DNA from: an uncultured Chthonomonas sp.
GTDB taxonomy: Bacteria; Armatimonadota; Chthonomonadetes; Chthonomonadales; Chthonomonadaceae
Assembly: GCA_903919615.1 (NCBI GenBank)
Contig: CAIXIX010000070.1
Span: 1 to 56,071 of the forward strand
DNA: 56,071 nt
Direction: 5' to 3'
Shown here: one piece after another, positions 27,370-36,106 of the stretch
Numbering within the stretch: position 1 is the stretch's first letter
Layout of the letters: each line of letters opens with the position of its first letter
The notes under the pieces: generated by a model
What the model saw: only the letters and a program-made list of their open reading frames with translations
Database searches by the model: none
Told to the model about the DNA's origin: nothing
Position numbers and translations under genes: made by a program

Positions 27370-29436
27370 TCACTTGCTTGTTGCCTGCGAAAGCACGTCG
27401 GCGACCATTTGCAATAGCTGGCGCGAAGAAAACGGTTTTTGCAGAAATGCAGCCGCAGTGGCTGCCGGAACTCGCGGGGTGTATCCGGTCTCTGTATACC
27501 CAGAGGCAAGCATGAGTCGAATTGCAGGATACTGTTCGCTTACTCGATCGAGCAGTTCTCTGCCTCCCATCAATGGCATCACCGCATCAGAGATTAGCAG
27601 ATCGATCGTCGCGCCGTGTTCGGCGAGCACGTCAAGCGCGTTCAGACCGTTTTCTGCTTCCAGTACGGTATAGCCGCCTCGGCGCAATGCTTTAACGGTA
27701 AGCTCACGGATTAAGGGTTCATCCTCCACCACCAGCACCGTTTCGCGATTTGAAGTTCGACTCATCTCATCCTGGGCCTGGTCGCCCTTATGAAGGGATT
27801 TTATCGCGGGCAGATAGACTTCAAAGCAGGATCCATGGTCTGGGATCGAGCTTGGAACAATTGTACCGCCGGCCTGCCGGACGATACTGAAGCAGGTTGT
27901 AAGGCCAAGACCAGTTCCATTTCTATCCGACTTGGTCGTAAAGAACGGGTCGAAAGCCTTCTCTAACACCTCTGGCATCATTCCAGTACCTGTGTCTTCC
28001 ACGCGAATGCAGACATACTCACCGGGAACTAATTCCAGGCTAGCATTTCCATTCAGAACAGGATTGGTTGTGTTATAGGCTTTGATAACCAGTTTGCCAC
28101 CATTCGGCATAGCATCGCGAGAGTTAATCGCGAGATTCATGATCACCTGTTCTAACTGTGTGGGATCGATGCGGATATCGCTAACATCGGAATCCATCAG
28201 CAGCACAAACTCGATCTCAGCGCCTAGCAGCGGCCGCAGCATCCGTGTGGATTTTAACAAAAGGTCGGATGGCGAGATAGCAGTCGGCTGGTCGACATGT
28301 CGGCGAGCGAATGTCAGCAGTTGCCGCGTCAGATTTGCAGCGCGATTTGCTGCATCGTTGATGTAGCGCACGCTGTCCATGAGTTCGTTCTTGGGTTCGA
28401 TACCCTCCTGGAGAAGCTCTGCATGGCCAAGAATCACGGTGAGCAGGTTGTTGTAGTCGTGAGCCAGCCCCCCCGCGATCTTGCCGAGCACTTCCATCTT
28501 TTGCGAGTGCAAGAACTGCGCCTCAATCCGCTTGCGATCTGTTACATCCAGCACCAGGGACAGAACAGCGTATGCTGCCCCGGTATCATCCGTGAGCGCA
28601 GAGTTATACCATTCACAATGAACGGGCACACCTGTGCGAGTAAAGCCCTTGAGTGAAAGATCTCTACCGCCGCCCACGCCCACGCCCGTTAGCAGGCCAT
28701 TTAAGGATGCAGATAATGACGCGCGATCCTCCTCGCGATCGAGTTGCCACGTATCAAATGAGGTGTTAAGCATCTCCTCTGAAGTGAAGCCAAATATCTT
28801 CTGTGCGCCCGAAGACCAGTACCGGATTCGCATAGCCGAGTCCCACTCGATAACAGCCATTGGCGTATTTTCGATGTAGGATGTAAGCTTGCGATGCGAT
28901 TTGCGCAGCGCCTGTTCGACCTGTTCACGGTCCTTTTTCTCAGTTACGTCTGCAACGATGCCAACAACTCGCACGGGTTCATTCGAAGAATCACGAATTA
29001 TCCGGCCCTTAATGTGCAGCCATCGGATTCTACCGCTCCTGCAAACAATTCTTACATCAATATCTGGATCGTTGATGCCGGCCTTTGCACTTTGGACCAT
29101 CGCGATAAACGCAGCGCGGTCATCTGTGTGGATGCGGGGTGCGAGCTGACTCGCTGAGCCATTGAATTCGCCGGGATCGAGGTCTAAGAGGGTTTCCGTT
29201 ACATCTGTTCGCGACACGGCAAGCGAGGGCAATTCAAACTGCCACACGCCAATTTCACCGGCGCGGAGCGCTGCGTTAAGTCGCTGCTCAGCATCGAGCA
29301 TCGATTCCAGGGTACCGGACGGAACGGTTACCAGCCTTGACTCGTTAAGCTGCCTCAGTATCTGGGAACCGGTCTCATCGAACGTATCCATCAGTCCTAC
29401 CACAGTCTTTCCCACCTTGAAGCCAATACTGGGCAT
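27370..29436 (-). CDS. Hybrid sensor histidine kinase with PAS domains and a C-terminal receiver
   Basis: 688 residues from the start at 29436 (an ATG 45 bases later is possible). No membrane segment is seen, so it is probably cytoplasmic. Two PAS/PAC domains (about 50-170 and 175-305) end in VADVTEKK and VLDVTDRK. The dimerisation/phosphoacceptor helix has H326 in GGLAHDYNN. The ATPase follows with N434 in the N-box, DTGTGM and GTGLGL. The receiver begins at about 565, with the acceptor aspartate D617 in ISDAVMP and K-PF near the end. It senses an unknown signal through PAS and probably passes phosphate to its own receiver or to an unlinked response regulator, as none is adjacent. Confidence 0.92.
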   Translation of the reverse strand: MPSIGFKVGKTVVGLMDTFDETGSQILRQLNESRLVTVPSGTLESMLDAEQRLNAALRAGEIGVWQFELPSLAVSRTDVTETLLDLDPGEFNGSASQLAPRIHTDDRAAFIAMVQSAKAGINDPDIDVRIVCRSGRIRWLHIKGRIIRDSSNEPVRVVGIVADVTEKKDREQVEQALRKSHRKLTSYIENTPMAVIEWDSAMRIRYWSSGAQKIFGFTSEEMLNTSFDTWQLDREEDRASLSASLNGLLTGVGVGGGRDLSLKGFTRTGVPVHCEWYNSALTDDTGAAYAVLSLVLDVTDRKRIEAQFLHSQKMEVLGKIAGGLAHDYNNLLTVILGHAELLQEGIEPKNELMDSVRYINDAANRAANLTRQLLTFARRHVDQPTAISPSDLLLKSTRMLRPLLGAEIEFVLLMDSDVSDIRIDPTQLEQVIMNLAINSRDAMPNGGKLVIKAYNTTNPVLNGNASLELVPGEYVCIRVEDTGTGMMPEVLEKAFDPFFTTKSDRNGTGLGLTTCFSIVRQAGGTIVPSSIPDHGSCFEVYLPAIKSLHKGDQAQDEMSRTSNRETVLVVEDEPLIRELTVKALRRGGYTVLEAENGLNALDVLAEHGATIDLLISDAVMPLMGGRELLDRVSEQYPAIRLMLASGYTETGYTPRVPAATAAAFLQKPFSSRQLLQMVADVLSQATSK

Positions 29437-29660
29437 TGACGGTCAGGCTGCACGCATCTGCTCAGCGTGACCCTTACACCTGGTGCTGTCTAGGTTCTCT
29501 ATTTTACTCCAAATATTTGCATCTTAAATCATCTTATTTTCATAAACTTCATGATCGCCGACGAGGTCGGAGGATTCAATCACTTGTCCGTCGAACGGCG
29601 AGGCGTTACCGGTACTGTCTCGTGATTCCAAATCGGATATTTCCCAGGAGCGATTCGAAG

Positions 29661-30521
29661 ATGAACCTTGCGCAGCGTGTATTTGACGATTCGCAGACGT
29701 GGGCGGGATTGGACCGCGACCTTAGCTTTGTCCCTACCGCCAATGCATTGCCCAAGAGGCTCACAGCGGCTCAAATTGAGCAGTATAACTCCAGGGGCTA
29801 TATCAAAAACCTTCCCGTGTTTGATTATGCGCAGGTTCTTGAGCACCGATCGTACTTTGACAGGCTCCTGACACGTCAGATGGCGGATGGCGGAGATGCG
29901 AATTCGCTGCGGAGAATGCAGCGATTCAGCCAGCCGATTTGGGATATTATCGTCAATCCGATTATTCTAGATTACGTAGAAGATCTGCTGGGACCAAACA
30001 TCGTGGCGTGGGGACAGCAGTACTTCGTGAAGCTTCCTGGCGATGGCAAAGTCGTGTCATGGCACCAAGATGCCTCGTACTGGCCCTTCACGCCGGCTAG
30101 AACGGTGACATTGTGGCTTGCGGTAGATGATGCCGATCTTGAGAATGGCTGCATGCAGGTGATTCCGGCCACACACACGTTAGGGCACTTGGACTTTGAT
30201 ATGGCGGGGCGAGAAGAAAACTCGGTGTTGCCTCAGAAGATCCACGGGATCGAGAGATTCGGCGATCCTGTGCCGATAGACCTTAACGCAGGAGAGATAT
30301 CACTTCACGCGGACATGCTGATCCATGGTTCGGCTCAGAATAGTTCGCCGCGGAGAAGGGCGGGTCTGACGGTAAGATACGCTTCAACGGAAGTGAGATC
30401 GCTGGACCCCAACTGGAACCAGAACAGTATTGTGTGCCGAGGAACCGACCTGGATGACCATTGGGCCAATGTGCCGCGCCCTGAGGTCGACTATCTCGAC
30501 CTTCTCGACTCGCAGAATTGA
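29661..30521 (+). CDS. Phytanoyl-CoA dioxygenase (PhyH) family oxygenase
   Basis: 286 residues from the ATG at 29661, preceded by AGGAG; the frame is open further upstream but that part is unlike the family. The iron ligands are H135-x-D137 in WHQDASYW and H222 in LIHGSAQNSS, with RRRAGLTVRY after it for 2-oxoglutarate. WLAVDDADLENGCMQVIPATH is the usual central block. It is clearly a paralogue of the PhyH at 11897-12691. The next gene, 33 bases on, is a DUF2961/GH172 protein and then an MFS transporter, which suggests a small catabolic unit for a hydroxylated or glycosylated compound. Substrate unknown. Confidence 0.9.
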   Translation: MNLAQRVFDDSQTWAGLDRDLSFVPTANALPKRLTAAQIEQYNSRGYIKNLPVFDYAQVLEHRSYFDRLLTRQMADGGDANSLRRMQRFSQPIWDIIVNPIILDYVEDLLGPNIVAWGQQYFVKLPGDGKVVSWHQDASYWPFTPARTVTLWLAVDDADLENGCMQVIPATHTLGHLDFDMAGREENSVLPQKIHGIERFGDPVPIDLNAGEISLHADMLIHGSAQNSSPRRRAGLTVRYASTEVRSLDPNWNQNSIVCRGTDLDDHWANVPRPEVDYLDLLDSQN

Positions 30522-30554
30522 CAGACAGAATTAATAGAATTGGGAGCATCCGAC

Positions 30555-31649
30555 TTGAGCGAAGCATTTAACGGGCTTGGAGTTGGCCTGCACAACATCT
30601 CCAGACTTTCCAAAGCCAAAACCCGCTCCATAAGCGCCGAGAACTTTACCGGCGCCAAGGGCGCCGCCGCCATGGCGACCGAAGGCACGGGCGCAAACGC
30701 TGCCAGAGATCTGGGCAAGGGCTGGAAAGTATCGCCATCGATACACATCGAACCCAGGCAAACGGTGGTTCTCGCGGAAATTGAAGGCCCTGGCGCTATC
30801 CAGCATATCTGGAACACAGTGGCTCCGGACTGGTGGCGAAAGCTCATTCTCCGCGTATTTTGGGACGGCGAAGAGACTCCCTCCATTGAGACGCCATTGG
30901 GCGATTTCTTCTGCAACGGCTGGTGCCAGCGCTGCAATATCAGCTCTGCTCCAATCGCGGTTAATCCTGCGGGTGGGTTCAACTCCTATTGGGAGATGCC
31001 ATTTAGGAAGTCTGCAAAGATTACGCTGGAAAACCTTACTGAGGATCTCTGCCGGGGCTACTACTATCAGGTCACCTACGCCCTGACAGATGTTCCGGAT
31101 GATGCCGCATACTTTCATGCTCAGTTTCGTCGCTCAAATCCACTACCCTATGCGGAAGTGCACACACTGCTCGACGGCGTTAAGGGCCAGGGCCACTATG
31201 TTGGAACCTACCTCGCATGGCAGGTAAACAACACAGGATGGTGGGGTGAAGGCGAGATCAAGTTTTACCTGGATGGCGATGACGAATATCCGACTATTGC
31301 AGGCACCGGTACAGAAGACTACTTCGGCGGCGCCTGGAATTTTGAACATCCTCAGGGCCAGTACGGTATATTCTCAACGGCCTATCTCGGAATGCCGCAG
31401 GTGATTATGTCCGGAGATGGCGGAATGTACCGATCTCAGCAGAGGCACGGAATGTACCGCTGGCATATTCCAGATCCCATTCGCTTTGAAGAGGATCTTA
31501 AGGTGACCATCCAGGCGCTTGGCTGGAGGTCTGGAGGCCGATACTTGCCGCTGCAGGATGATATTTCGTCCACAGCGTTTTGGTACCAGGCTGAACCTCA
31601 TACGCCATTTCCAACGCTGCCAGACAAAGATGGCCTCGAAGTGATCTAA
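30555..31649 (+). CDS. DUF2961 (GH172) family protein
   Basis: 364 residues from the TTG at 30555. GGGAG lies eight bases upstream; an earlier TTG at 30540 has no such site. The family pattern is clear: SKAKTRSISAENFTG near the N-terminus, VVLAEIEGPGAIQHIW, the FWDGEETPSIETPLGDFF beta block, NPAGGFNSYWEMPF, and GTGTEDYFGGAWNF toward the C-terminus. DUF2961 is now glycoside hydrolase family 172; characterised members act on alpha-D-fructofuranosyl and D-arabinofuranosyl linkages. No signal peptide is seen, so the enzyme should be cytoplasmic. It lies between a PhyH gene and an MFS gene. Confidence 0.88.
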   Translation: MSEAFNGLGVGLHNISRLSKAKTRSISAENFTGAKGAAAMATEGTGANAARDLGKGWKVSPSIHIEPRQTVVLAEIEGPGAIQHIWNTVAPDWWRKLILRVFWDGEETPSIETPLGDFFCNGWCQRCNISSAPIAVNPAGGFNSYWEMPFRKSAKITLENLTEDLCRGYYYQVTYALTDVPDDAAYFHAQFRRSNPLPYAEVHTLLDGVKGQGHYVGTYLAWQVNNTGWWGEGEIKFYLDGDDEYPTIAGTGTEDYFGGAWNFEHPQGQYGIFSTAYLGMPQVIMSGDGGMYRSQQRHGMYRWHIPDPIRFEEDLKVTIQALGWRSGGRYLPLQDDISSTAFWYQAEPHTPFPTLPDKDGLEVI

Positions 31650-31769
31650 CAAATTGGCTGGCGGTTGGCATTGCATTCCGTTGGCAAGTTCGACGATATC
31701 GCAAGGCTATGGTATAAAAAGGGCGCTGCTTGATCTACTAAATGCGGCGCCCATACTAGAAAGATAACC

Positions 31770-33029
31770 TTGCAGACCTCTGACACTCACTTCGCTTCCA
31801 GTAACGAAGAGGCAGCCGTTCGGCGCGACTGGACTCGATTTACGCTTCTTACTTTCCTCTTTTCGTTTGGCTTCGCTGTTTATGGCGGCGTATTCCAGAA
31901 CTTCCTCAAGGATGTTTTGAATGCAGATGCCCTTCAGCTTGGCCAGCTCGAATCCTATCGCGAGATCCCGGGCCTCCTTGCTGCGCTTACAGCCGGAACC
32001 CTCGTTGCGCTCGCCGAAACTCGCATCGCCGGCCTCGGACTTATCATCACAGGGATCGGTATTGCCCTATCGGGCCGCGCTCACTCGTTCCCTCCACTCA
32101 TCGTTATCACCGTCTTCTGGTCTATCGGTTTTCATCTGTGGGCAACGATGCAATCGGCCATCACGCTAACGCTTTCTCGGGGCTTGCATGGCGGAAAGAA
32201 CCTCGGGCGCATGTCTGCAGTAGGAGCAGGAGCTACGCTCAGTGCACTGGGATTCGCGTGGGTTATGTCGTTTACACTTAAGCACAATCAGTATCAGCCT
32301 TTCTTCATTATTGGCGGCAGCTGCATCTCCGTTTCAGGGCTAATCTGTTTGTCACTTTCCCAGCATGCATCTGGGACTGGAGCACGCGCCAGTATTATCT
32401 TTCGAAAAGAGTACGGCCTTTACTACCTGCTAACATTTCTCGAAGGGTGCAGACGGCAGATCTTCAGCATCTTTGCGTCGTTCGCGCTGATTCTTGTTTA
32501 TCACGTACCACTGAACAAGATGCTGCTTTTGCAGCTTGTTAATTCGGTTCTAATCACGATAACCGCACCAGCGATCGGCAAGCTCGTCGACAAAAAAGGC
32601 GAACGAGGTCCATTGACGTTTTACAGTATTGGGCTGATCGTCGTTTTCCTGGGATACGCAACAACGCACACTGTAAACGCACTTTACGCGCTATTCTTGA
32701 TAGATAATGTGCTGTTCAGCTTTGGCGTCGGTTTCACAACCTACCTGAATAGAATCGCGCGCCCGGGAGAGCTCACGCCGAGCCTCTCCATGGGGGTAAC
32801 GATGAGCCATATCGCCGCTGTAACCGTTCCTGTCGGCGGCGCGTGGTTATGGCTGCACTATAAGAACTATCAGGTGCCATTTTGGGTAGGCGTCTTCTTT
32901 GCCTGTGTATCTCTGATTGCAAATCACTGGCTGCCTAAGGATCCTCGTCCTGCGACGGCGCATCCTGTGGCGGTTGAAACTCCTCCGCAAGAGGAGACGC
33001 CAGTACTCCTGCAGGACGACCCAGCTTGA
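31770..33029 (+). CDS. MFS transporter
   Basis: 419 residues from a TTG at 31770, with AGAAAGAT before it. About 12 hydrophobic segments are visible, for example FTLLTFLFSFGFAVYGGVFQNFL, LGLIITGIGIAL, LIVITVFWSIGFHLWA, and a central loop before RKEYGLYYLLTFLEG. The proline/glutamate-rich C-terminal tail of about 25 residues is soluble. The substrate cannot be predicted. It follows a PhyH gene and a GH172 gene on the same strand but has 120 bases of its own upstream sequence, so cotranscription is only likely. Confidence 0.8.
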   Translation: MQTSDTHFASSNEEAAVRRDWTRFTLLTFLFSFGFAVYGGVFQNFLKDVLNADALQLGQLESYREIPGLLAALTAGTLVALAETRIAGLGLIITGIGIALSGRAHSFPPLIVITVFWSIGFHLWATMQSAITLTLSRGLHGGKNLGRMSAVGAGATLSALGFAWVMSFTLKHNQYQPFFIIGGSCISVSGLICLSLSQHASGTGARASIIFRKEYGLYYLLTFLEGCRRQIFSIFASFALILVYHVPLNKMLLLQLVNSVLITITAPAIGKLVDKKGERGPLTFYSIGLIVVFLGYATTHTVNALYALFLIDNVLFSFGVGFTTYLNRIARPGELTPSLSMGVTMSHIAAVTVPVGGAWLWLHYKNYQVPFWVGVFFACVSLIANHWLPKDPRPATAHPVAVETPPQEETPVLLQDDPA

Positions 33030-33102
33030 TAGCAGGTAGAATGTAGAGACGGCATCGCGGCGCGTTTAGCTGCAGCCGAAGATTTAAGGCAGATCGTCCC
33101 TC

Positions 33103-34776
33103 ATGGATTCGTGGTTACCCAAATCAGTTTTGTGTTTGCGCACGTACACGCTTCAGCAGTTTATTGCGGATCTCATCGCGGGCCTCACAGTGGGGCTGGT
33201 GGCGCTGCCGCTCGCGATGGCGTTTGCGATCTCGTCTGGAGTGGCACCTCAGGCAGGGATTTATACGGCTATCATCGCCGGTTTTCTGATCTCTGCTCTC
33301 GGAGGATCCAGTGTCCAGATTGGCGGTCCAACTGGCGCCTTTGTTGTGGTTGTATCTGGCATTATTATTAAGCACGGCTTGGACGGGCTTTTCATCTGTA
33401 CGCTTATGGCAGGCGTGCTTCTGGTATTGCTAGGTGCCACGGGGCTAGGGACAGCGGTTAAGTTTATTCCACGTCCGGTCGTTATTGGCTTTACCAACGG
33501 CATCGCTTTGCTAATTGCGAGCACACAGATCAAGGACTTCTTCGGAATCCGAGTTGCAAAGGTCCCGGGCGAGTTCTATGACCGTGCAGTAGTCCTAATC
33601 CAACACTTTAATACGCTGTCGATCGTAACAAGCGCTCTGTCTGTTGGCGCCCTCGCATTAATTATCCTCACTGTGCGGTATGTGAAGAAGGTTCCAGGAT
33701 ACATCGTTGCGCTGGTGATTGGTACCGTTGTGGTTTACGTGTTTAAATTGCCGGTAGAAACGATCGGAACTCGATTTGGCGGCGTACCGCAAGGGTTGCC
33801 GCACTTTCATCCTGTTCATTTCAACATGGGGATGGCGCGCGCCCTGTTTCCGGACGCGCTCACCGTAGCAATGCTTGGCGCCATCGAATCGCTGCTATCC
33901 GCAGTCGTTGGCGATAGAATGGTAAATGACAAACATAATCCAAACGTCGAACTGATCGCGCAGGGGCTGGCCAATCTAGCATCTCCATTTTTTGGCGGCT
34001 TACCCGCAACAGGCGCTATCGCGCGAACCGCAACTTCTATTCGTTCCGGAGCGCAAACCCCGGTCGCCGGCATGATCCATGCTCTGACGCTGCTAGCCGT
34101 GATTGTCTTTGCCGCCCCACTTGCCAGGTTTGTTCCGCTCGCGGTTCTCGCTGCCATTCTCTTTGTCGTGGCGTATAACATGGGCGAGTGGAAGGAGATC
34201 CCACACCTACTGAAGATGACGAAGGCGGACATCTCTGTATGGCTGGTGACGTTCATGCTCACGGTTTTTGCCGATTTAACCGTGGCAGTCGAGGTCGGCA
34301 TGATTCTCGCCGCGCTCGTGTATATTCGGAAGGTTACGCAGACAACCACTGTTTCCGAGGTGACATCGGATGACATCGATGACGGAAAGCTCCATGTCTT
34401 ACAGGACAAACTTATTCCTGAGTATGCCTCCGTGTTCCGCATCCACGGGCCGTTTCTTTTCGGCGCGACGGACAAGATTGCGGATATCTACGAAAGGATG
34501 AGCGAACTGCCGCCAATCGTGATTTTGAGGCTGCGCAATATGACGGCGCTCGACTCAACCGGTCTGCAGGCGCTTGAAGATCTTGCTAGCAGGCTGAAGA
34601 AAACCAATCGATCTCTCCTGCTTTGCGGTGCGAGAGAACAGCCTGCACGGCTCATGGAGCAGACACATTTCGAGAAGACAATCGGAGAAGGTAACATCTG
34701 TCCGCACATTCAGGCAGCGCTAGATCGGGCAGAAGAGCTTTACCTTGATGAGTACAACGTGGTGCCAACAACATAG
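33103..34776 (+). CDS. SulP family anion transporter with STAS domain
   Basis: 557 residues. The N-terminal about 420 hold the SulP transport core: FIADLIAGLTVGLVALPLAMAFAISSG, SGVAPQAGIYTAIIAGF and SSVQIGGPTGAF are diagnostic. The C-terminal STAS domain includes VFRIHGPFLFGATDKI and the phosphorylatable-type DSTGLQALEDL. SulP carriers import sulphate, bicarbonate or other anions; which one is not clear. The start ATG is at 33103. It ends convergently with the next minus-strand gene, with 64 bases between. Confidence 0.92.
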   Translation: MDSWLPKSVLCLRTYTLQQFIADLIAGLTVGLVALPLAMAFAISSGVAPQAGIYTAIIAGFLISALGGSSVQIGGPTGAFVVVVSGIIIKHGLDGLFICTLMAGVLLVLLGATGLGTAVKFIPRPVVIGFTNGIALLIASTQIKDFFGIRVAKVPGEFYDRAVVLIQHFNTLSIVTSALSVGALALIILTVRYVKKVPGYIVALVIGTVVVYVFKLPVETIGTRFGGVPQGLPHFHPVHFNMGMARALFPDALTVAMLGAIESLLSAVVGDRMVNDKHNPNVELIAQGLANLASPFFGGLPATGAIARTATSIRSGAQTPVAGMIHALTLLAVIVFAAPLARFVPLAVLAAILFVVAYNMGEWKEIPHLLKMTKADISVWLVTFMLTVFADLTVAVEVGMILAALVYIRKVTQTTTVSEVTSDDIDDGKLHVLQDKLIPEYASVFRIHGPFLFGATDKIADIYERMSELPPIVILRLRNMTALDSTGLQALEDLASRLKKTNRSLLLCGAREQPARLMEQTHFEKTIGEGNICPHIQAALDRAEELYLDEYNVVPTT

Positions 34777-34840
34777 CCTTACGATGAGATCTGCTGCCGA
34801 TCATTTGTACAACTAACTGCTGTCGTACCCCATCACAATC

Positions 34841-36046
34841 TTATTGATCGCCAGCGCACGATATAGTGTATTTGCCTTGAGGGCTCACGGAATATGTAAC
34901 GGTATCGGTTCCGTTTTTGCTGGCAGGGTCCAACGGAATCCTGGCCAGGTAGCCGGGGCATAACTCCGTTAGGTCACGCGGATACCGCTTCTTTTCGAGA
35001 TGGAATCTTTCAACTGCCGTTTTTGTAACTAAGATCGAAAGGTGAACTTCACACTTTAGCTGGCTGCGGATGGCAATCGGAGCCATGCCGATTTCAAGAC
35101 TAGCTAAAAGGTTAACCGGCTGATCGACGTGCTCACGCTGGGCAGGCGGCTTCACCATCTCCTTTGAAAGCTTAAGGAAATACCATAGGTTCTCACTCAG
35201 GATACTCGACTTTTTTGTCGTCAGGTACCTAGCGAGCCGGGTTCGCTGAGCCCATGTTAGTGGCCTATCCTCATCCTGCGCGATCAGATTCCTTATCGAT
35301 GCGTAGCTGTTTAACCCCTTTTTGCCAGTTCTGTTCATCAGGTCCTGAAATGCAGCTGTTTGAGCGTAACCTTCCGTCCGCAACATGTCGGAGAGGCTCG
35401 ATCGCAGCCCACGTATATGTTCGAGTCTAAGGGCACACTGGTTCAGCAGAGCACTATCCATCGTGGAAAGCAATGCATCTATGGCTGACTCAAATTGCAG
35501 TTCGTGTGCCAGGATTGGTAGAACTCCATCGACGGTTTCACCGTGCGCGGCAGTCACACACAATTCGAGCCCGTCCAGCAGGATCGATAACTCCTGCTGG
35601 GCGCTTCCTGATCTTTGCTGATATTCGGCACATGCAGTCAGCGCTTCAGATAGTTTGTGAACGTGCGCCGCGCCGGGCCTGGTGATAATATCTTCATACT
35701 TTTCCACGCCCGGCGCCATATACGGCAGTTCCAAAGCCTGTTCAACCGCCAGTGCGACAGGCATAGCTTCTCTGCCGTATTCAATCAGAGCAAATCGGTA
35801 CTGGGGAGCATCGGTTGGTGGCGGCTTTACCCTGAGCGCGGCCGCTTGGTCTGCAGCGCGAGACAGCTCGTCGTATGCGTTGTTACTTAAGTGCTGTGAG
35901 GTCGGGAGCTGAATGTGTGGCGAAAGGTTGAGGATAAACCCAATTCCGAGCACAAGCCCAAGAAAAACGCAAATTGTCCCCAGGCAACAGCTTGGAGACC
36001 TACCGTGCCGGTTCCGCTCTTGTGGATCAATTGTTTCGTGTACCAT
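34841..36046 (-). CDS. Membrane-anchored protein, paralogue of the 36107 gene
   Basis: 401 residues with one N-terminal transmembrane helix (CLGTICVFLGLVLGIGFIL) and a long helical extracytoplasmic region. The final 60 residues (KRYPRDLTELCPGYLARIPLDPASK) share the RxPxxLxELxPxYLxxxPxDP pattern with the C-terminal parts of GspG-like pseudopilins and with the neighbouring gene. Proteins of this layout are found in Planctomycetota and related phyla without assigned function. No pilin-type leader peptide was recognised. It forms an operon with the gene upstream, 60 bases away. Confidence 0.65.
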   Translation of the reverse strand: MVHETIDPQERNRHGRSPSCCLGTICVFLGLVLGIGFILNLSPHIQLPTSQHLSNNAYDELSRAADQAAALRVKPPPTDAPQYRFALIEYGREAMPVALAVEQALELPYMAPGVEKYEDIITRPGAAHVHKLSEALTACAEYQQRSGSAQQELSILLDGLELCVTAAHGETVDGVLPILAHELQFESAIDALLSTMDSALLNQCALRLEHIRGLRSSLSDMLRTEGYAQTAAFQDLMNRTGKKGLNSYASIRNLIAQDEDRPLTWAQRTRLARYLTTKKSSILSENLWYFLKLSKEMVKPPAQREHVDQPVNLLASLEIGMAPIAIRSQLKCEVHLSILVTKTAVERFHLEKKRYPRDLTELCPGYLARIPLDPASKNGTDTVTYSVSPQGKYTISCAGDQ

Positions 36047-36106
36047 AGTTTAACTGGATCAGCTTGCCGCGCAGCGCTGCGAGTGGCCCAGCTTCTCGAA
36101 ACACTC

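Noticed and set aside
29436-29660. Upstream extension of the second PhyH
   Set aside because: The added part is basic and unlike PhyH, whereas the ATG at 29661 has an AGGAG site.
30515-30540. TTGACA box after the PhyH gene as a promoter of the GH172 gene
   Set aside because: The nearest -10-like hexamer, TAGAAT, is only 11 bases away; spacing does not fit sigma-70.
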